Assembly (NCBI GenBank): GCA_002245135.1
Contig: NGBS01000306.1
Coordinates: 1 to 64,000 of the forward strand
Origin: Proteromonas lacertae
Taxonomy: Eukaryota > Sar > Bigyra > Opalinata > Proteromonadidae
Direction: 5' to 3'
DNA: 64,000 nucleotides
Shown here: positions 47,265 to 60,600 of the stretch, piece by piece
How positions within the stretch are numbered: position 1 is the first letter of the stretch
Layout: each line of letters starts with the position of its first letter
Position numbers and translations under genes: made by a program
Notes under the pieces: model-generated
What the model was told of the DNA's origin: nothing
Databases searched by the model: none
The model's input: the letters and a program-made list of their open reading frames with translations, nothing else

Positions 47265-48426
47265 ATGGCAGATCATGAATTACAAGAAAACTGGCCACCT
47301 TCTCTAGTAGGACCAAATGACAAGTATATTCGTTCTGGTTATCATATTACAGATATTATCGTTTAAGGGATGTACTGGAAGAGGTTTTCCATGTAATGAA
47401 CAATGTATGCAGTGTAATTCATATTTATATATTGTAGTCTTCACCTGATGAGAGTATCATTTACCACGAAGAAGATTTTGAAGAGTTAGAATTACTTGGA
47501 GAAGGTGTCTCATCTTATGTGCAAAAAGTGAGAAGAAAGTCTGATAATCAATTATTTGCAATGAAAGTAATTCACTTAGATTATGACTCAGAAGCCAAGA
47601 ATGCAGTGATATCAGGAATGAAAATTCTCAAACAAATCAACAGTCCATATGTTATAAAGTATAGTGATTGTTACATAGATGTATAATTCAATTCTTTATT
47701 ATTTGTATTATTAGTATGGTAATTTATCTGTATTACTTGAATATATGGATAGTGGCTCATTGAGAGACAAAATCAATGAAAAGTTAGAAACACAACCAAC
47801 AATACCAGTAATTCCATATAATGAGATAAGACATATAGCCAAATCAGTATTATCCGGTTTATTATATTTACACCAATTAAACATCATTCATCGTGATATA
47901 AAAGCAGATAATATTTTATTAAATCAAAATGTATTAACATTATTTTATTATAATTGATTAGAATGATGTAAAAATATCCGATTTTGGTTGTTCTACTACC
48001 TTCAATGTAAATGATGATTTATTAGATGATCAACATGGTACAATCATCTATATGAGTCCTGAATTAATAAAAGGAACTGGACATAACTATAAAACAGATA
48101 TCTTTAGTTTTGGTTTAATGATTTATGAATGTGTTACTGGTAAATTTATTTTTCACTATTTAAGTGATGAAGAAATAGGGTATTGGGGATTATATAATCG
48201 ATATGAGAGTGTAGATCCTTTTATTGATGTTGAATTTCCTTGTTCTGATGAATGTGCTGATTTTATTAAGAAATGGTATAGATTTTATTGTTTCATTGTT
48301 GCTTATATAGTCTCATTGTTAATTTTGAAGAAAGATGGGATGCTGCTCAATTATTGGTATATAAATATAGTTTTTATTGTTTATTATTGATAATAGGAAC
48401 ATCCATTTTTGAAGTCTTATGAATAA
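47265..48426 (+). CDS. MAP kinase kinase-like (STE7-type) protein kinase
   Basis: Seven exons (47265-47323, 47353-47404, 47438-47680, 47715-47930, 47962-48275, 48311-48356, 48397-48426) give 319 residues without a break; introns are 29 to 40 nt. Kinase motifs: LLGEGVSSYVQKVR (P-loop, third Gly replaced by Ser), FAMKVIHLD with the Lys, LLEYMDSGSLRDKI, IIHRDIKADNILL, VKISDFGCST, GTIIYMSPELIKG, YKTDIFSFGLMIYECVTGK, and RWDAAQLLEHPFL. Layout and the EYMDSGSL and HRDIKADNIL phrases fit MAP2K/STE kinases. It should be an active kinase. Targets unknown. Confidence 0.85.
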
Positions 48427-48609
48427 TTAGAAAATTTGTTAATTTATATTTCTGTACAAATTATAATTTGCGTATATATAAAGTGATACGTTTATCATCT
48501 TGTTAATATTTTTGTGTAATGGGGTTTAAACAAATCACTAACATCAATAAAAAATATGACAGTTTTGAATTTGAATTTTTTCATTTAATTTTTCATTTTA
48601 CAATTAAAC

Positions 48610-50263
48610 ATGTATAACCCAATGAAAGAAAAGGAAGAAGCAAGAAAAGGGTTGTTTAAGAAGGGTGTTTCAGCTGAAGATGCTAGAAAGAAGAGAACTG
48701 ACTTGTCCAACCTTATTCGAAAAGAAAAGAAAGAAACAAGAATGGCTAAAAAGAGACAAGTATAATAGCGGTTTTTCTATTGTATGAATAGCAAATAGAT
48801 CTATCAGAAGTTACACAAATCAATAGTATGACTGCAATGAAGGTATTCATTCATAAATCTATGTAAATAGATCAAAGAAATTGCAAGTGAAATAATGTCA
48901 AACACGGGAAACACATATGACCTTGTAAAGCAAATTCGTCAAGCATTATCAATAGAAAGAGCTCCACCAATTGCAGAAGTTATAGCATCAGGTGTTGTTC
49001 CTTATTTAATCAGATTTTTATCATTCAATAATCCTCAACTTCAACTAGAAGCAGCTTGGGCATTGACAAATATAGCTTCAGGATCATCTCCAGCAAACAC
49101 AATTTGTAGCAGAAAATGGTGCAATTCCAGCATTCGTTGAACTATTAAACTCAAATGACTTTGGTATTGTCGATCAAGCAGTTTGGGCTTTAGGTAATAT
49201 AGCAGGTGATTCTGCAAAGTGTAGAGATATGGTTATACAAAACAACGCATTGACACTAATTTTACAACAAATCCAAGGTAGATTTAACGATCCAGCTAAT
49301 ATCTCATTAATACGTAATGCCACATGGACAGTGAGTAATTTATGTAGAGGTAAACCGCAACCTGATTTTGGGAGAGTCTCAATGGCTTTACCAGTCTTAG
49401 CTAAATTAATTTACGCTAATGATCGTGATATAGTAGCAGATGCATGTTGGGCAATATCCTATTTATCTGACGGAGATAATAAACAGATAGACACAGTATT
49501 ATCATCAGGAGTATGTAATAAATTGGTTGAATTATTATCATCACCTTATGTCAATATAGTCACTCCAGCTTTAAGAGCTGTAGGTAATTTCGTTACAGGT
49601 GATGATAAACAAACTCAACAAGTATTAGACGCTTGTGCATTACCATCCTTATTACACTTATTATCGAATAATAAACCAACTATAGTAAAAGAAGCATGTT
49701 GGACAATTAGTAATATTGCAGCAGGAACTCAGTCACAAGTTCAACTATTATTCTCACAAAATATAATGCCTACAATAATCTCATTATTAAATAAATCATA
49801 TGTAATAAAGAAAGAAGCAGCTTGGGTAATTGCTAATGCTACATCACAAGATATTCCTGAAAATGTCAATACTTTAGTATCTTATGGAGTTATTCCAGCA
49901 TTATGTGAAGCATTACAAGTACCAGATGTTGAAGTAAAAGAAGTAGTTTTAAATGCATTAAATCATATATTAAGAGTAGGAGTAATCCTTCGTAGTTCAG
50001 CTAATAGCGACACTAATCCGTTTGTTAAATATGTAATTCAATGTGGAGGAGGTGATATATTAGAATCATTACAAGATCATCCTAATCATTCTATTGCTAA
50101 AAAAGTAGTGGATATACTTAAGAAATATTTCCCAGTGGAAGAAGATGTAGAAGATGAAATTACAGCACCAAGTTCAACTTCTACTGGATTTCAATTTGGA
50201 ATGGCTCCTCCAGCTCCAAGTATTAATAATGGAATTGCTACAAATATGTTTCAAGGATTTTAA
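48610..50263 (+). CDS. Importin subunit alpha, one surplus base
   Basis: Exons 48610-48759, 48792-48842 and 48871-50263, introns 32 and 28 nt, about 530 residues. The IBB domain is clear (RKGLFKKGVSAEDARKKRTD, LIRKEKKETRMAKKRQ) and ten armadillo repeats follow (WALTNIASG, WALGNIAGDS, NATWTVSNLCRG, CWAISYLSDG, RAVGNFVTGDD, CWTISNIAAG, AWVIANATS). It carries NLS cargo with importin beta. The exon sum is 3n+1. The first frame reads SGSSPANTICSRKW and stops at TGA 49138-49140; the conserved sequence TQFVAENGAIPAFVELLNS lies in the next frame from about 49096, so the surplus base is in GCAAACAC near 49092-49097, some 45 nt before the stop. Confidence 0.95.
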
Positions 50264-50396
50264 ATTACATTTTTACATTTTTTAATTATTTTTTTGCTTC
50301 TATAATAAAATTCCCAAATAAAATACAATTATTAAACACATAAAAGATTAAATAAACTTCTAAAAACACATTCAACGCATTATATTATATATAAAT

Positions 50397-52805
50397 TTAC
50401 ACAATTGGATTTGAAGGGTTAGTTCTATTCGTCTGATTCAATACTTCATGTAATAAGAATGTTTGACCAGTATCAAGGTTAGTAACAGGTAAACAATATG
50501 ATTCTAGATCAGAATCACCCATTTGTTGATAATAACATTGGTCACAGACATTCACTTCTTGAAATATATTCCTCTTTGGTAAACACATCTTCCTTTTAAC
50601 ATGTTCAGCACAAAATGGTCTATCACAGCAAGTACAGAAGTATTTCACTTCACCACCATGAAATAAACTATCAAATACTTTAGAACAACCTAATGCAGAA
50701 CATCTACTATCTATTTAAATAATTAAAATAATAGAAAAAAAAATACTATTTGAGTTGTTATAAAACATTGAAAAATTACTTTCACTACTATCTAAACTAC
50801 CTCTTTGTCCAAGTTGTTTCTCTTGTGATGAATTAGATGATGCGTTATAACAAAATGAATTCTCATCACTTGCAGTATGCATATTGTAACAAGTATTACA
50901 TACTCTTTGTGGACCAATATAACCAAAATCAGATAACAATATCTTCTTATAACAATGTTTAATACAAAATATCTTACCACATGATCTACAGTGATGTCTT
51001 CGATATTTGAAGTCGAATATTGTCTTGGAGAATTCATTATGGCAGCCATCAAACATACAAACAGTTGATGATTCGTCAGGAACCCATACAGGTGGAGCTA
51101 TATAAATATATAATTATTAATTAATATATATTCATACTTAGTGAGACTTTATGTGTTAAATCATATTGTTGTAATACTTCTGGTGATAAACCACCTAATC
51201 TAATTTCTATTGGACAAATACTATCTTGTACAAAATCCAATATTTGATTAAACTTCAATCCAATTGTTGATTGTCCATTGATTGATAGAATATATTGCCC
51301 TATTTTGATTCTACCATCTGATTCCGCATTAAATACTTGTCCTTCTGAACTTCTTTCAAATCCAGACACTCTGGCATTTCTACCATAAACATCACTTTCT
51401 AACTTCAAACCAATTGGCTTCTTATCAAATCTACAAACAATACATTCATTATCGACGATTGGAGGAGGTGTTTGACTTGCTTGTTTCTCAAAACTTTTAA
51501 TATCAGCATCAACATAACCTTTTGTACACTAAATAATAATAATAATAATAATAATATATATATATATAATACATTTTCATAACAAATTTTACACACTCTT
51601 TGAGGTGTATTATATCCAAGTGAAGGTAATTTAATCTGATATTTAGAATGGTCTGTACAATATAATTTACCACAACATCGACAATGATGTCTTCTATTCA
51701 ATGATATTATACTAAACGTCATTCTACAACCAGGATACATACACTGCGATGATGCTGAATTAGGTAGCCATTGTGGTCGTGGAGGTAAGAATGAGGAATG
51801 GCGTTTATGTTTAGATTTCTTACTATTATTATTATTATTTGAATTATTATTATTTGAATTATCATTGGAATTGGATGAATTAGCTGAAGATATTGAATTT
51901 GTTTTGATTATGGAAGATATTCCTGTTGAGCTATTACCACTACTATCAGAATTGTTCTTACTTAAATCTTTCAAAGGTGATTTCTTATACGTATCTAGTA
52001 TTGAGTATTGTATAGATATTGTTTCTATTGAATCCATTTGTGTAATTGGTAATATGGTTATTTCTATGACTGGAACAGATGTGCCAATCGGACAAAGTAC
52101 AAATTTATCAACTCCAAAGGATATGATTGAATTAGATAAATCTAATTGTGGAATATCGTTATCTACTGTATAATCATCTTCAGCCACTCGTAAATCATAA
52201 CTAATAAACACAATAAAAAATATATTTATACCAAGTTATATCATAATCAAGTGATAAGTTATTATCTTTACATTTCTTGAATAACACTCCTATTAACTGT
52301 GAGGCTGATGATTGTGATGCTATTTCAGCAGTACCATGGAATAAATCATTATGTATTGAACTAAATGGAGGTGTGCTTGGAGAAAAAGCATCATTTTCTG
52401 ATGAATTGTTTGAACATGCTTTTAAATCTTCACTTAATAAAGATACTACTTCTATTGGAGCTTGTACAGCCTCTTTGATGAATAATGGCTCTTCAGAGTT
52501 TGGTATTATCTTTTCTGAGTCATTATTAGGAGGTCCATCTGGAGTATCACAGTTTGACTATTTTAAAATATTCATAAAACTATATAAAATACGTAATTAC
52601 TGTGAAGACTAGTATCATCTTCTGGAATTGAATAAGTACTCATAGAAGAAGGAGTATTAGCTAATAATGCGTCTAACAATTTCTACAGACATATTACAAT
52701 AAATGAATATACTTGATCATCAACATCTGCATATTGATAACCAATTTTATTGTTATAAGACTTCCCAGAGATATAGTCAATACTACTAGAGTAGTACAAA
52801 CTCAT
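50397..52805 (-). CDS. FYVE-PDZ-FYVE protein with a third FYVE-like domain
   Basis: Exons complement(52713-52805, 52593-52682, 52232-52557, 51573-52200, 51138-51528, 50747-51097, 50397-50710) give 730 residues, introns 30 to 44 nt. After an acidic and Ser/Asn-rich N-terminal half come a FYVE finger (CRMTF, LNRRHHCRCCGKLYCTDHS, PQRVCKICYE), a PDZ domain (NARVSGFERSSEGQ, GRIKIGQYILSINGQSTIGL), a second FYVE finger (FDFKYRRHHCRSCGKIFCIKH, PQRVCNTCY) and a third, shortened zinc domain (CSKVFDSLFHGGEVKYFC, PFCAEHVKRK, VCDQCYYQ). The RRHHCR core binds phosphatidylinositol 3-phosphate, so it should act on endosomes as a scaffold. Seven exons all join in frame. Confidence 0.88.
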
Positions 52806-52960
52806 ATTTTAATTTCTAATGTTTAATAAACAGCAGAATTAAGACAAAAAAAAGATTTTGAAATTAAAATCAAACATGTTTGTGAAACGATAAAAAAATA
52901 CAAAAAATGAAAAATAGAGTAAGTTATTAAATATGTATAGGAGTTTATTCTAAATTGAGT

Positions 52961-54211
52961 TCAACTATATGGTATTTTTGAGTACGAACCTTTATGCTTG
53001 ATTATATAATTTAGATTTGTTTCACATTCACTCATACACTTTGATAATAGATTTGTATCGCTTCTAACCTCTGCCCAAATCAATCTAACTGCTCTGATGA
53101 TGCTATTTATGGATGAATTGCTTGTAAAAGTATGTATTATCTTTGAATTTATTAAATTCCATATAAACTCCATAGGATTACAGTCTCTACCACCAGTTGG
53201 TTGTAACACTGTATCATTAACACTACAAATAAATTTATTCTCTAGTTTTTCAATATACGGTATAAAATCTGAATCTAACACAATTCTACACTTTTCTAGT
53301 GGATATAATGTTTGAATTGATTGAATCATCTTCTTAATGACATTACCACAATATATTTCTTCTTCATGAATAGTATCTTCATCATTGATCAAAATTGAAG
53401 TAAATCCTTTTGAAGATATACCAGCAAATAAATATATAATATTATTTTTACTTTCTAATGGTAAACCTACACTAGACATCATAGGAGGTTGTAGATGAAA
53501 TTTCATTTGGCTTAAAAACATCGTATTTTTATAATTTGATAATACTTTCTCACAATAATTCTTTCTCCATTCTTTCAAAGGTGAAATAATAGTTGGTAAA
53601 ATATATCCGTTATATTCTGAATAACCTAATAATTCTATTATTCTTTTAATATCTGATTTACCAGTAGAAGGAAGTGATGAATAATATTGACAAACAGTTT
53701 GATATATAAACTCAAATTTCAATAACCTTGTAGGATACTTTAATAAATATTTTATTATTTCATACAGTGATGTATTTATATAGTCTGTATTTGGAAAATG
53801 TGTTGTTTGTAACGGCAGAGTTAATAGAAATGATGTTATTATTGTATTTGAATGATATTCTTCAAATGTATCAGGTAATACTCCTATATCATAATATAAA
53901 CAATCACTATATTTTAATATCAATGGATTGAATATTATATTGCCATATGGATTCTTACTTACTTCTTGGATAAGCCATTTATCGATTTTGTATTTATTTT
54001 CTATATCTGTTACTGTTAAACCTGAATCAAGTAGTGATTGAATCTTTTGTGCAAATCTATCTGAGAAAAAGATTTTGTCACGAGGATAGCCATTGATTGT
54101 TGGCATTATTGAAGATTGATATTTATTCCCCTTACTAAAACCAGAAGGTTCGAAGATCTTAGTGAAGAGTAAAAGGATCTCTTGGATATTATACCACATT
54201 AAATGCATTAT
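52961..54211 (-). CDS. Protein derived from a DDE-type (Tc1/mariner-like) transposase
   Basis: An uninterrupted frame of 416 codons from ATG 54211 (or 348 from ATG 54106, MPTINGYPRDK), with no intron, unlike its neighbours. An N-terminal helix-turn-helix-like stretch (SLLDSGLTVTDIENKYKID) is followed by a region with WRKNYCEKVLSN and a DDE-type core: FAGISSKGFTSILIN, RIVLDSDFIPYIEKL, and RDCNPMEFIWNLINSKI, which resembles the (L/C)NPxExxW of DDE_3 transposases. The first Asp of the triad is unclear. I see no inverted repeats in the flanks. It may be an intact but divergent transposase gene or a domesticated one. Its intronless state fits a recent arrival. Confidence 0.5.
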   Translation of the reverse strand: MMHLMWYNIQEILLLFTKIFEPSGFSKGNKYQSSIMPTINGYPRDKIFFSDRFAQKIQSLLDSGLTVTDIENKYKIDKWLIQEVSKNPYGNIIFNPLILKYSDCLYYDIGVLPDTFEEYHSNTIITSFLLTLPLQTTHFPNTDYINTSLYEIIKYLLKYPTRLLKFEFIYQTVCQYYSSLPSTGKSDIKRIIELLGYSEYNGYILPTIISPLKEWRKNYCEKVLSNYKNTMFLSQMKFHLQPPMMSSVGLPLESKNNIIYLFAGISSKGFTSILINDEDTIHEEEIYCGNVIKKMIQSIQTLYPLEKCRIVLDSDFIPYIEKLENKFICSVNDTVLQPTGGRDCNPMEFIWNLINSKIIHTFTSNSSINSIIRAVRLIWAEVRSDTNLLSKCMSECETNLNYIIKHKGSYSKIPYS

Positions 54212-54223
54212 ACAGTACAACAC

Positions 54224-54651
54224 AATTATTTTGACATTTCTATAGCAGAAGAATACCTTCTACAACCGAATAATCTTCAATTTCTTTTTGTTATCTTATA
54301 TCTCATTATTATTTGTTTTACTAACCCATTTGGCAGTAATTTATATTTTTAATAACTGAAAAGAGTTCTATTATACTCCATTCTATTAATTTCATTCATA
54401 ATGGCCTTATTTACATTTCTCTATTTACAATAGACTTTTCAGAAATAGAATTACTATGTGTAATCGCTTGAATACATTACATGTACAATTTGATCAGTTG
54501 ACATTCAATACTTCTTTTAGTCATACATATATTGTATTTACTCTTCACTGAAGACAAAATAATCATAAAAAAATTAAGAATAACACAGTTGAAAAAAAAA
54601 CTGATTTAATCAAAATTTTCGCACCAGAAGAAACGTCTGATAATTTTTTTA
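54224..54651. other. Intergenic stretch, nothing recognised
   Basis: About 430 bp between the transposase-derived gene and the giant gene. AT-rich, no coding frame, no inverted repeat that would mark the end of a transposon. Confidence 0.4.
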
Positions 54652-57600
54652 ATGGATTATCAAGTATAGACTACTAATATTTATATTCGCATAGAGTTCG
54701 TTATTTTCAGATATTCAAAAATCCGAAACCCTGAACACGGCGCCAGAAAGTCAAGATAGACTGTGGATTACTGCTTCGATGAAGTCACTGTTTGATACCC
54801 AGTTTGTAAAGAGTCATTTTTCTAATTCAAACGCATCTGTATGGTTTATTATATATATTTGCTTAGTTTGATCACTTATGTAATCCTTGGACAATTACAG
54901 ACAATTCTGATTGTCAAAACTACGACCAAGGTCTATTAGCATCCAATATACAAGAGTCTTATAATTTAACAAAACAATCAGAAACACAGAGAGATTCTAT
55001 AAATGAACTCTGTCGTGTGATGAATCCACATATAGTATCCATGTCACAGAGACTCACAGTATTTTTTTTCTACTAATATTTATTGTAGTTATTACAATGG
55101 ATGGAAGATGCTTTAATTCGTTTCAGAAAGTCAATGAACGAAGGATTAACTCTTCCTTTAATAGTTCCACCACCACCATTAGAAATCCATAAATCTTCCC
55201 TCTTCTACTCACAAATCCTATGTAATTTACTCACTTCAATTATAGACGAATCACTTCTCCTTTAATGAATTAAATCCAATACTACACGATATTAGTGATA
55301 TATTTACACATTTATCACCATTATCGCTGAGAGACTCATATATGTCCCAACAAAATGAAATTGAAAGTTATACATCAAACCAAGCCATGTTGAAATTCCG
55401 CCAATTATTAGTGAATATTATCAATAACTCCAGTATCTCACTCAATGATCGTGTTAATTTATTACCATTGTTATTTTCACTCTCTTTATCCACTGGAACA
55501 TTATTAGATTGTCTTTATACATTTAAGAGTCTATTTAGCCTTGAACAAGCTATCAATAACTGCGAGCAATTAACTAATAATGAAACACTAATGAATACAA
55601 ATCCATTCGTATTTAAGAACAATTCAATGAAAAGAAATGCAACTCCAAAACCAATTAAATGTAGAAAATCCATTCATCGTGAAATAACCACTCCATTTGA
55701 ACGACCTACTAGTAGTTTAGTAGTGAATAGTAATGTACCAGATAGAGCCAATAATAATAATAATAATAATATTAGACCAGTAAACAACAACAACAACAAT
55801 ATTAATAATACAATTAATCATTTAGCTAATATGAATAATAATTATGATTTAGATTTAATATCCTCTGATTCTACTCATAGTAACAGTACGTTTGCAATAT
55901 ATGAAGAAGAATTACTTGGTACTTTAGCTACTACTACAACAGATGGATGTAATAATAATAATAATAATAATGACTTAGTGGATGATATAATAGACAATAA
56001 TAATAATACAATAATCAATCCAGCACAAGATATAGAATTCCCCGATTTTTCTAAACATCTCAGTATATTAGACTCAATTCCAACTCCACCATTGTTATTT
56101 AATAATATTCATTTCATAACAGGTTATGAATTATGGACTTGTGGTCAAAATACATATGGTGAACTAGGTCATGGAGATACAATCACTAGAAAGATGGTAG
56201 TGAATGTAACTACCTTGAAGAATAAAGAAATAGTAGAGATATCAGCTGGAAATGAACATAGTTTATTCTTAACGAATGAAGGTGAAGTATATAGTGTTGG
56301 ATATAATGATAATGGTCAATGTGGTTTAGAAAATACATCTCAACGAATAATAGTTCCTACATTAATTCAATCATTGAAGAATGAAAAGATCAAACATATA
56401 TTTGCATTTAATGGATGTGAACATTCTTTCTTTTTAAATTCCAAAGGTCAATTATATAGTTGTGGTTATAATTCAAGAGGACAACTTGGCCAAGGAACTC
56501 AGAATAATATATATATACCGAAACTTATACCATTCTTTGAAAAACGAAAAGTAATATCAGTTGGTTGTAGTTACTTCCATTCTGTAGTTATCTGTGAAAA
56601 TAATGAAGTATATAGTTTTGGTAGAAATGATTATGGTCAATTAGGTTTAGGTGATTCTACAGATAGATCAACACCAGCACTTATAGAAGCATTAAAACAA
56701 TATAATATAATACAAGTAGCTTGTGGTCAACATCACACTGTAGTTTGTACTGATAAAGGAATATGTTATTCAATGGGAAAGAATGAATTTGGTGTATTAG
56801 GAATCAATAATTCTGCTAAACCAAGTGAAAGGTTACCAACAAAAGTAATAGGTGTAAGAGAAGATCATAAAGTAATTCAAATAGCTACTGGTTATTGTCA
56901 TACATTATTATTATGTAAGAATGGATCAGTATATGGATTTGGTAAGAATGAAAATGGTCAATTAGGTTTAAATAAATATACAAGTGTAGAAAAAGCTAAA
57001 TTAATCCCTGATTTAGAAGGTAAAGATATTAAATCAATCAGTTGTGGTTGTCATCATAGTGTTTGTGCAGGTCCTAAAGGTATTTTATATGTATTTGGTA
57101 AAAATAATCACGGACAACTCTGTACAAGAGATACAATCGATAGACCAATACCAGAAACACTTAGAATATTTGCAGGAAAGAAAATACATCAAATAGTATG
57201 TGGTTTTTATCATTCATTGATATTAACTGGTGGTTATAATGAATATAAGGAAAGTAGTAATATTGCAGTAGATCCATTTACTAGTAATAAAGTGTTGGAA
57301 CATAATGAATTATTCTTTAGTGACACTAATAAAATATCAATTTCACATTCTTTAAGTGGAACTGCTTTGATATTATTAGCGAATATTGATAAATATGTAA
57401 TAGAAGAATTATCACAGAATATGATAGAATATCCAACATTATTATCAAATAATAATTTATTGAAATTATATAATAACAAAGAAAATAAAGATAATAAAAC
57501 AATTACACCAATATTACACTCAATATATATACAGACATCTTCAGCTACATTTGCATTTATTAACGATTTATTGCAATTCTTTTTATCAACACATTTTTCA

Positions 57601-60600
57601 TCCATTACATCCAAGAAAGCTTCATTTTATTACATATTAATATCATTAATTAGGATATTACGAGTTAATTTATTCGTATTTCTTTATTCAGAGCAAGGAT
57701 TAGAATATAATAAATCAATATTAAACAAAGAACAAACTTCAGAATTCTATCAACCACTCCATGCCTTACATAAAATATTAATAAACTATTTAAATTCAAT
57801 GTCATATAATGATGAATATCAAAAATTATTAATTAATGATATAATCGAAGTATTGGTTGTAGGATGTGATATATTTTACCCTAATTTCATTACACAGATT
57901 CAATTAATAAAGAGATTATTAGATAATAACAATTCAATATCAACTACTTCAACTTCTTCTTCTACTTCATCTAGTAATAATACTAATAATAGCACACCAA
58001 GACCACTATCTTCATCATTATCACAATCTAGACCAATATCTCAACAACAACAACAACAACAACAACAACAACCGTTACAACAAACACAATCGAACAATAT
58101 AACTAATACAGGTAATACAAATAATACAACAATTGAACCGTTATTTTTAATACCTAATAATATTGACATTCAGAATCATTATTTGTCGATATTATTAAAG
58201 AGATTAAAAGTGTCTGATATATTATTATACCAATTAAACGATGATCAGAATAATATCTTGTATCAATATCCAAATGATGGTAATATCAGTGACTGTATTA
58301 TTCTACAGTTAATACAGTCATTAATTAAGAGATCTATTATCAATATGAACGATGCAATCGATAAACAACTCTCAAAAACACCAAATACAGCTAATACAGC
58401 TAATACAGCTAATACAACTAATACAAGTAATACAAATAATACAAATAATACAATGAATAATGATGATATAATTGATTATAATGATATATTATTAACATTC
58501 CAAAAACATTTATTCAGTTTAATCACTTTAACTACAGAGTCAACCAGTAATTTAGAGAATACAGGTAAATTGTATTTATCCATTGCATTAAATGGTTCAA
58601 TCTCCATAAATGATACAAATTCACTATCTCAACCAATCAATAAGATCTTCTTATTAGTATTATCCTATACAAAGATAATCATTGAAAATTCATTATCACT
58701 CTTAAATCATCTACAAACATGTTGTAATACAGCCAAAACATCATCCAAAACAACAACAACAACAACAGAAACTAATCCAGTAATAATGAATATAATAAAA
58801 TTACTTAGAAAATCAGTGTTAGGTTTACCACTTAATACATTGATATTGAATCTAATGAATATATCCGAATATCCATTCATAGTATTCAAATCATTATTCA
58901 AACTATACAAACCATTAGTTACACTATTATTATTAATAGATTCAATATTAAAGAACATTCCAGATATTGTAGAATATAGTAAAGACTTATTATCCAATCA
59001 AATCACTTTAAAGAAATTCAAGAATCATATATTACGTAGTTTAGAAGTAGATGATGTAAATTGGTTATTATACACTGAGAAATCACTCTCCATATTAATG
59101 GGACAAGTTATAGGAATCTTAGTACAAGGAAATACACTGGATAGTAATCAACTTAATAGTTATTATAATAATACCATTTACCATGGTTGGTTGAACACTG
59201 AATTATTTCAAAATGGATTGAATTTGAATGTATATCGATTAATTAATCAATATTATTCACAACATATATTCAATAATTGTGGAATAATGAATAACACTTT
59301 GACAAAGAATGAGATTTTACTAAGAAGACATTCATCTCAATCAGTTATTGGTAATCATTTTCATAATATTAGTAAATTAAAAGATGGAACTTTACAGGAA
59401 CTAGCACCTACTGGTTATGGATTAGATTGTTTTGAAAGAGAGTGTTTATTAGATGAGATTAGATTAAATCGTGGAAATGGTAAATTATATATGAATTGGG
59501 TTAGAAATTTCATGATTTCAAAATGTATGGAATATAATATTGCTTGTAGAAGACAAAACTTTAAGAGTGAAATGGAAGAAATCGAGAATGTGTTTTTTTG
59601 TGTTTTGATTAAACAAACGGATTATGAGACACAATCTGTAGCATTATCTCAATTCATAACGAATGATTGTAAAAGAGTTCCATCTCCAGTGTTACAATAT
59701 TTATATTTATTAGTAATAAAGTTAAGATTATGGTTGAATAGATGTATATCATCATTGCAGATGAAAAGTAGTGAATCTGAAGATAGTGAAAACAACAAGA
59801 AAGAAAATGAAAATGATAGTCAAAATAAAGAAGAAAAAGAAAAACTAGAAGAAGAACAGCAACAGAAGGAAATTAAGAATTTTGTAGAAACAATTAAATT
59901 AAAAAGTGATTTACTTACTCTAATTCAATCCCCATCAAATCAATCATATTTCAAATACATATCCAATCCTCTATTTATCACTAAAAATATAAATATCAAT
60001 ACAAATAGTGGTGGTGGTGGTGGAGGTAAAACTACAATATCAAAACATTGGAAAACGTTAAGATATTATCTAATAACCCTAACTATATGGAAATGTATAT
60101 ATAAAAATGTAAATTATTGTAAATCCAATATTACATATATATCTATTTCTAATAAAAAGATTGATTATCCAATCATATTGCTTCAATGTTTAGATTTCCT
60201 CCAATCATCTGCCAGTATTGATCATATCCCAAATCCTTATATATTATTACTATTATTATATGATAATGTAAAAAGAGTATCCAATAGAAAGAAAGGTTAT
60301 AAATTATTAAAGAAAATCATATCAACAATTTCATTACCCACAATTCAAGGTGATTTGTTATTATGTTATAATAATATCTTATCTTTGAAGAACCAACCAA
60401 TTTCAAACTATAAAATCCAAATTGAAGGTGTTGGAACAGAATTAACAGATACAGTATCAAAATCACATTTCTCCTTATTATCAACCATTACATCAATATT
60501 GAAAGATCAATTAGAAAATAAAACAGATTCAATAGATTATTCATTAGTAGTTCGTATATTGAATATGTATAATATATCATATATTCCTGAATACTTATCA

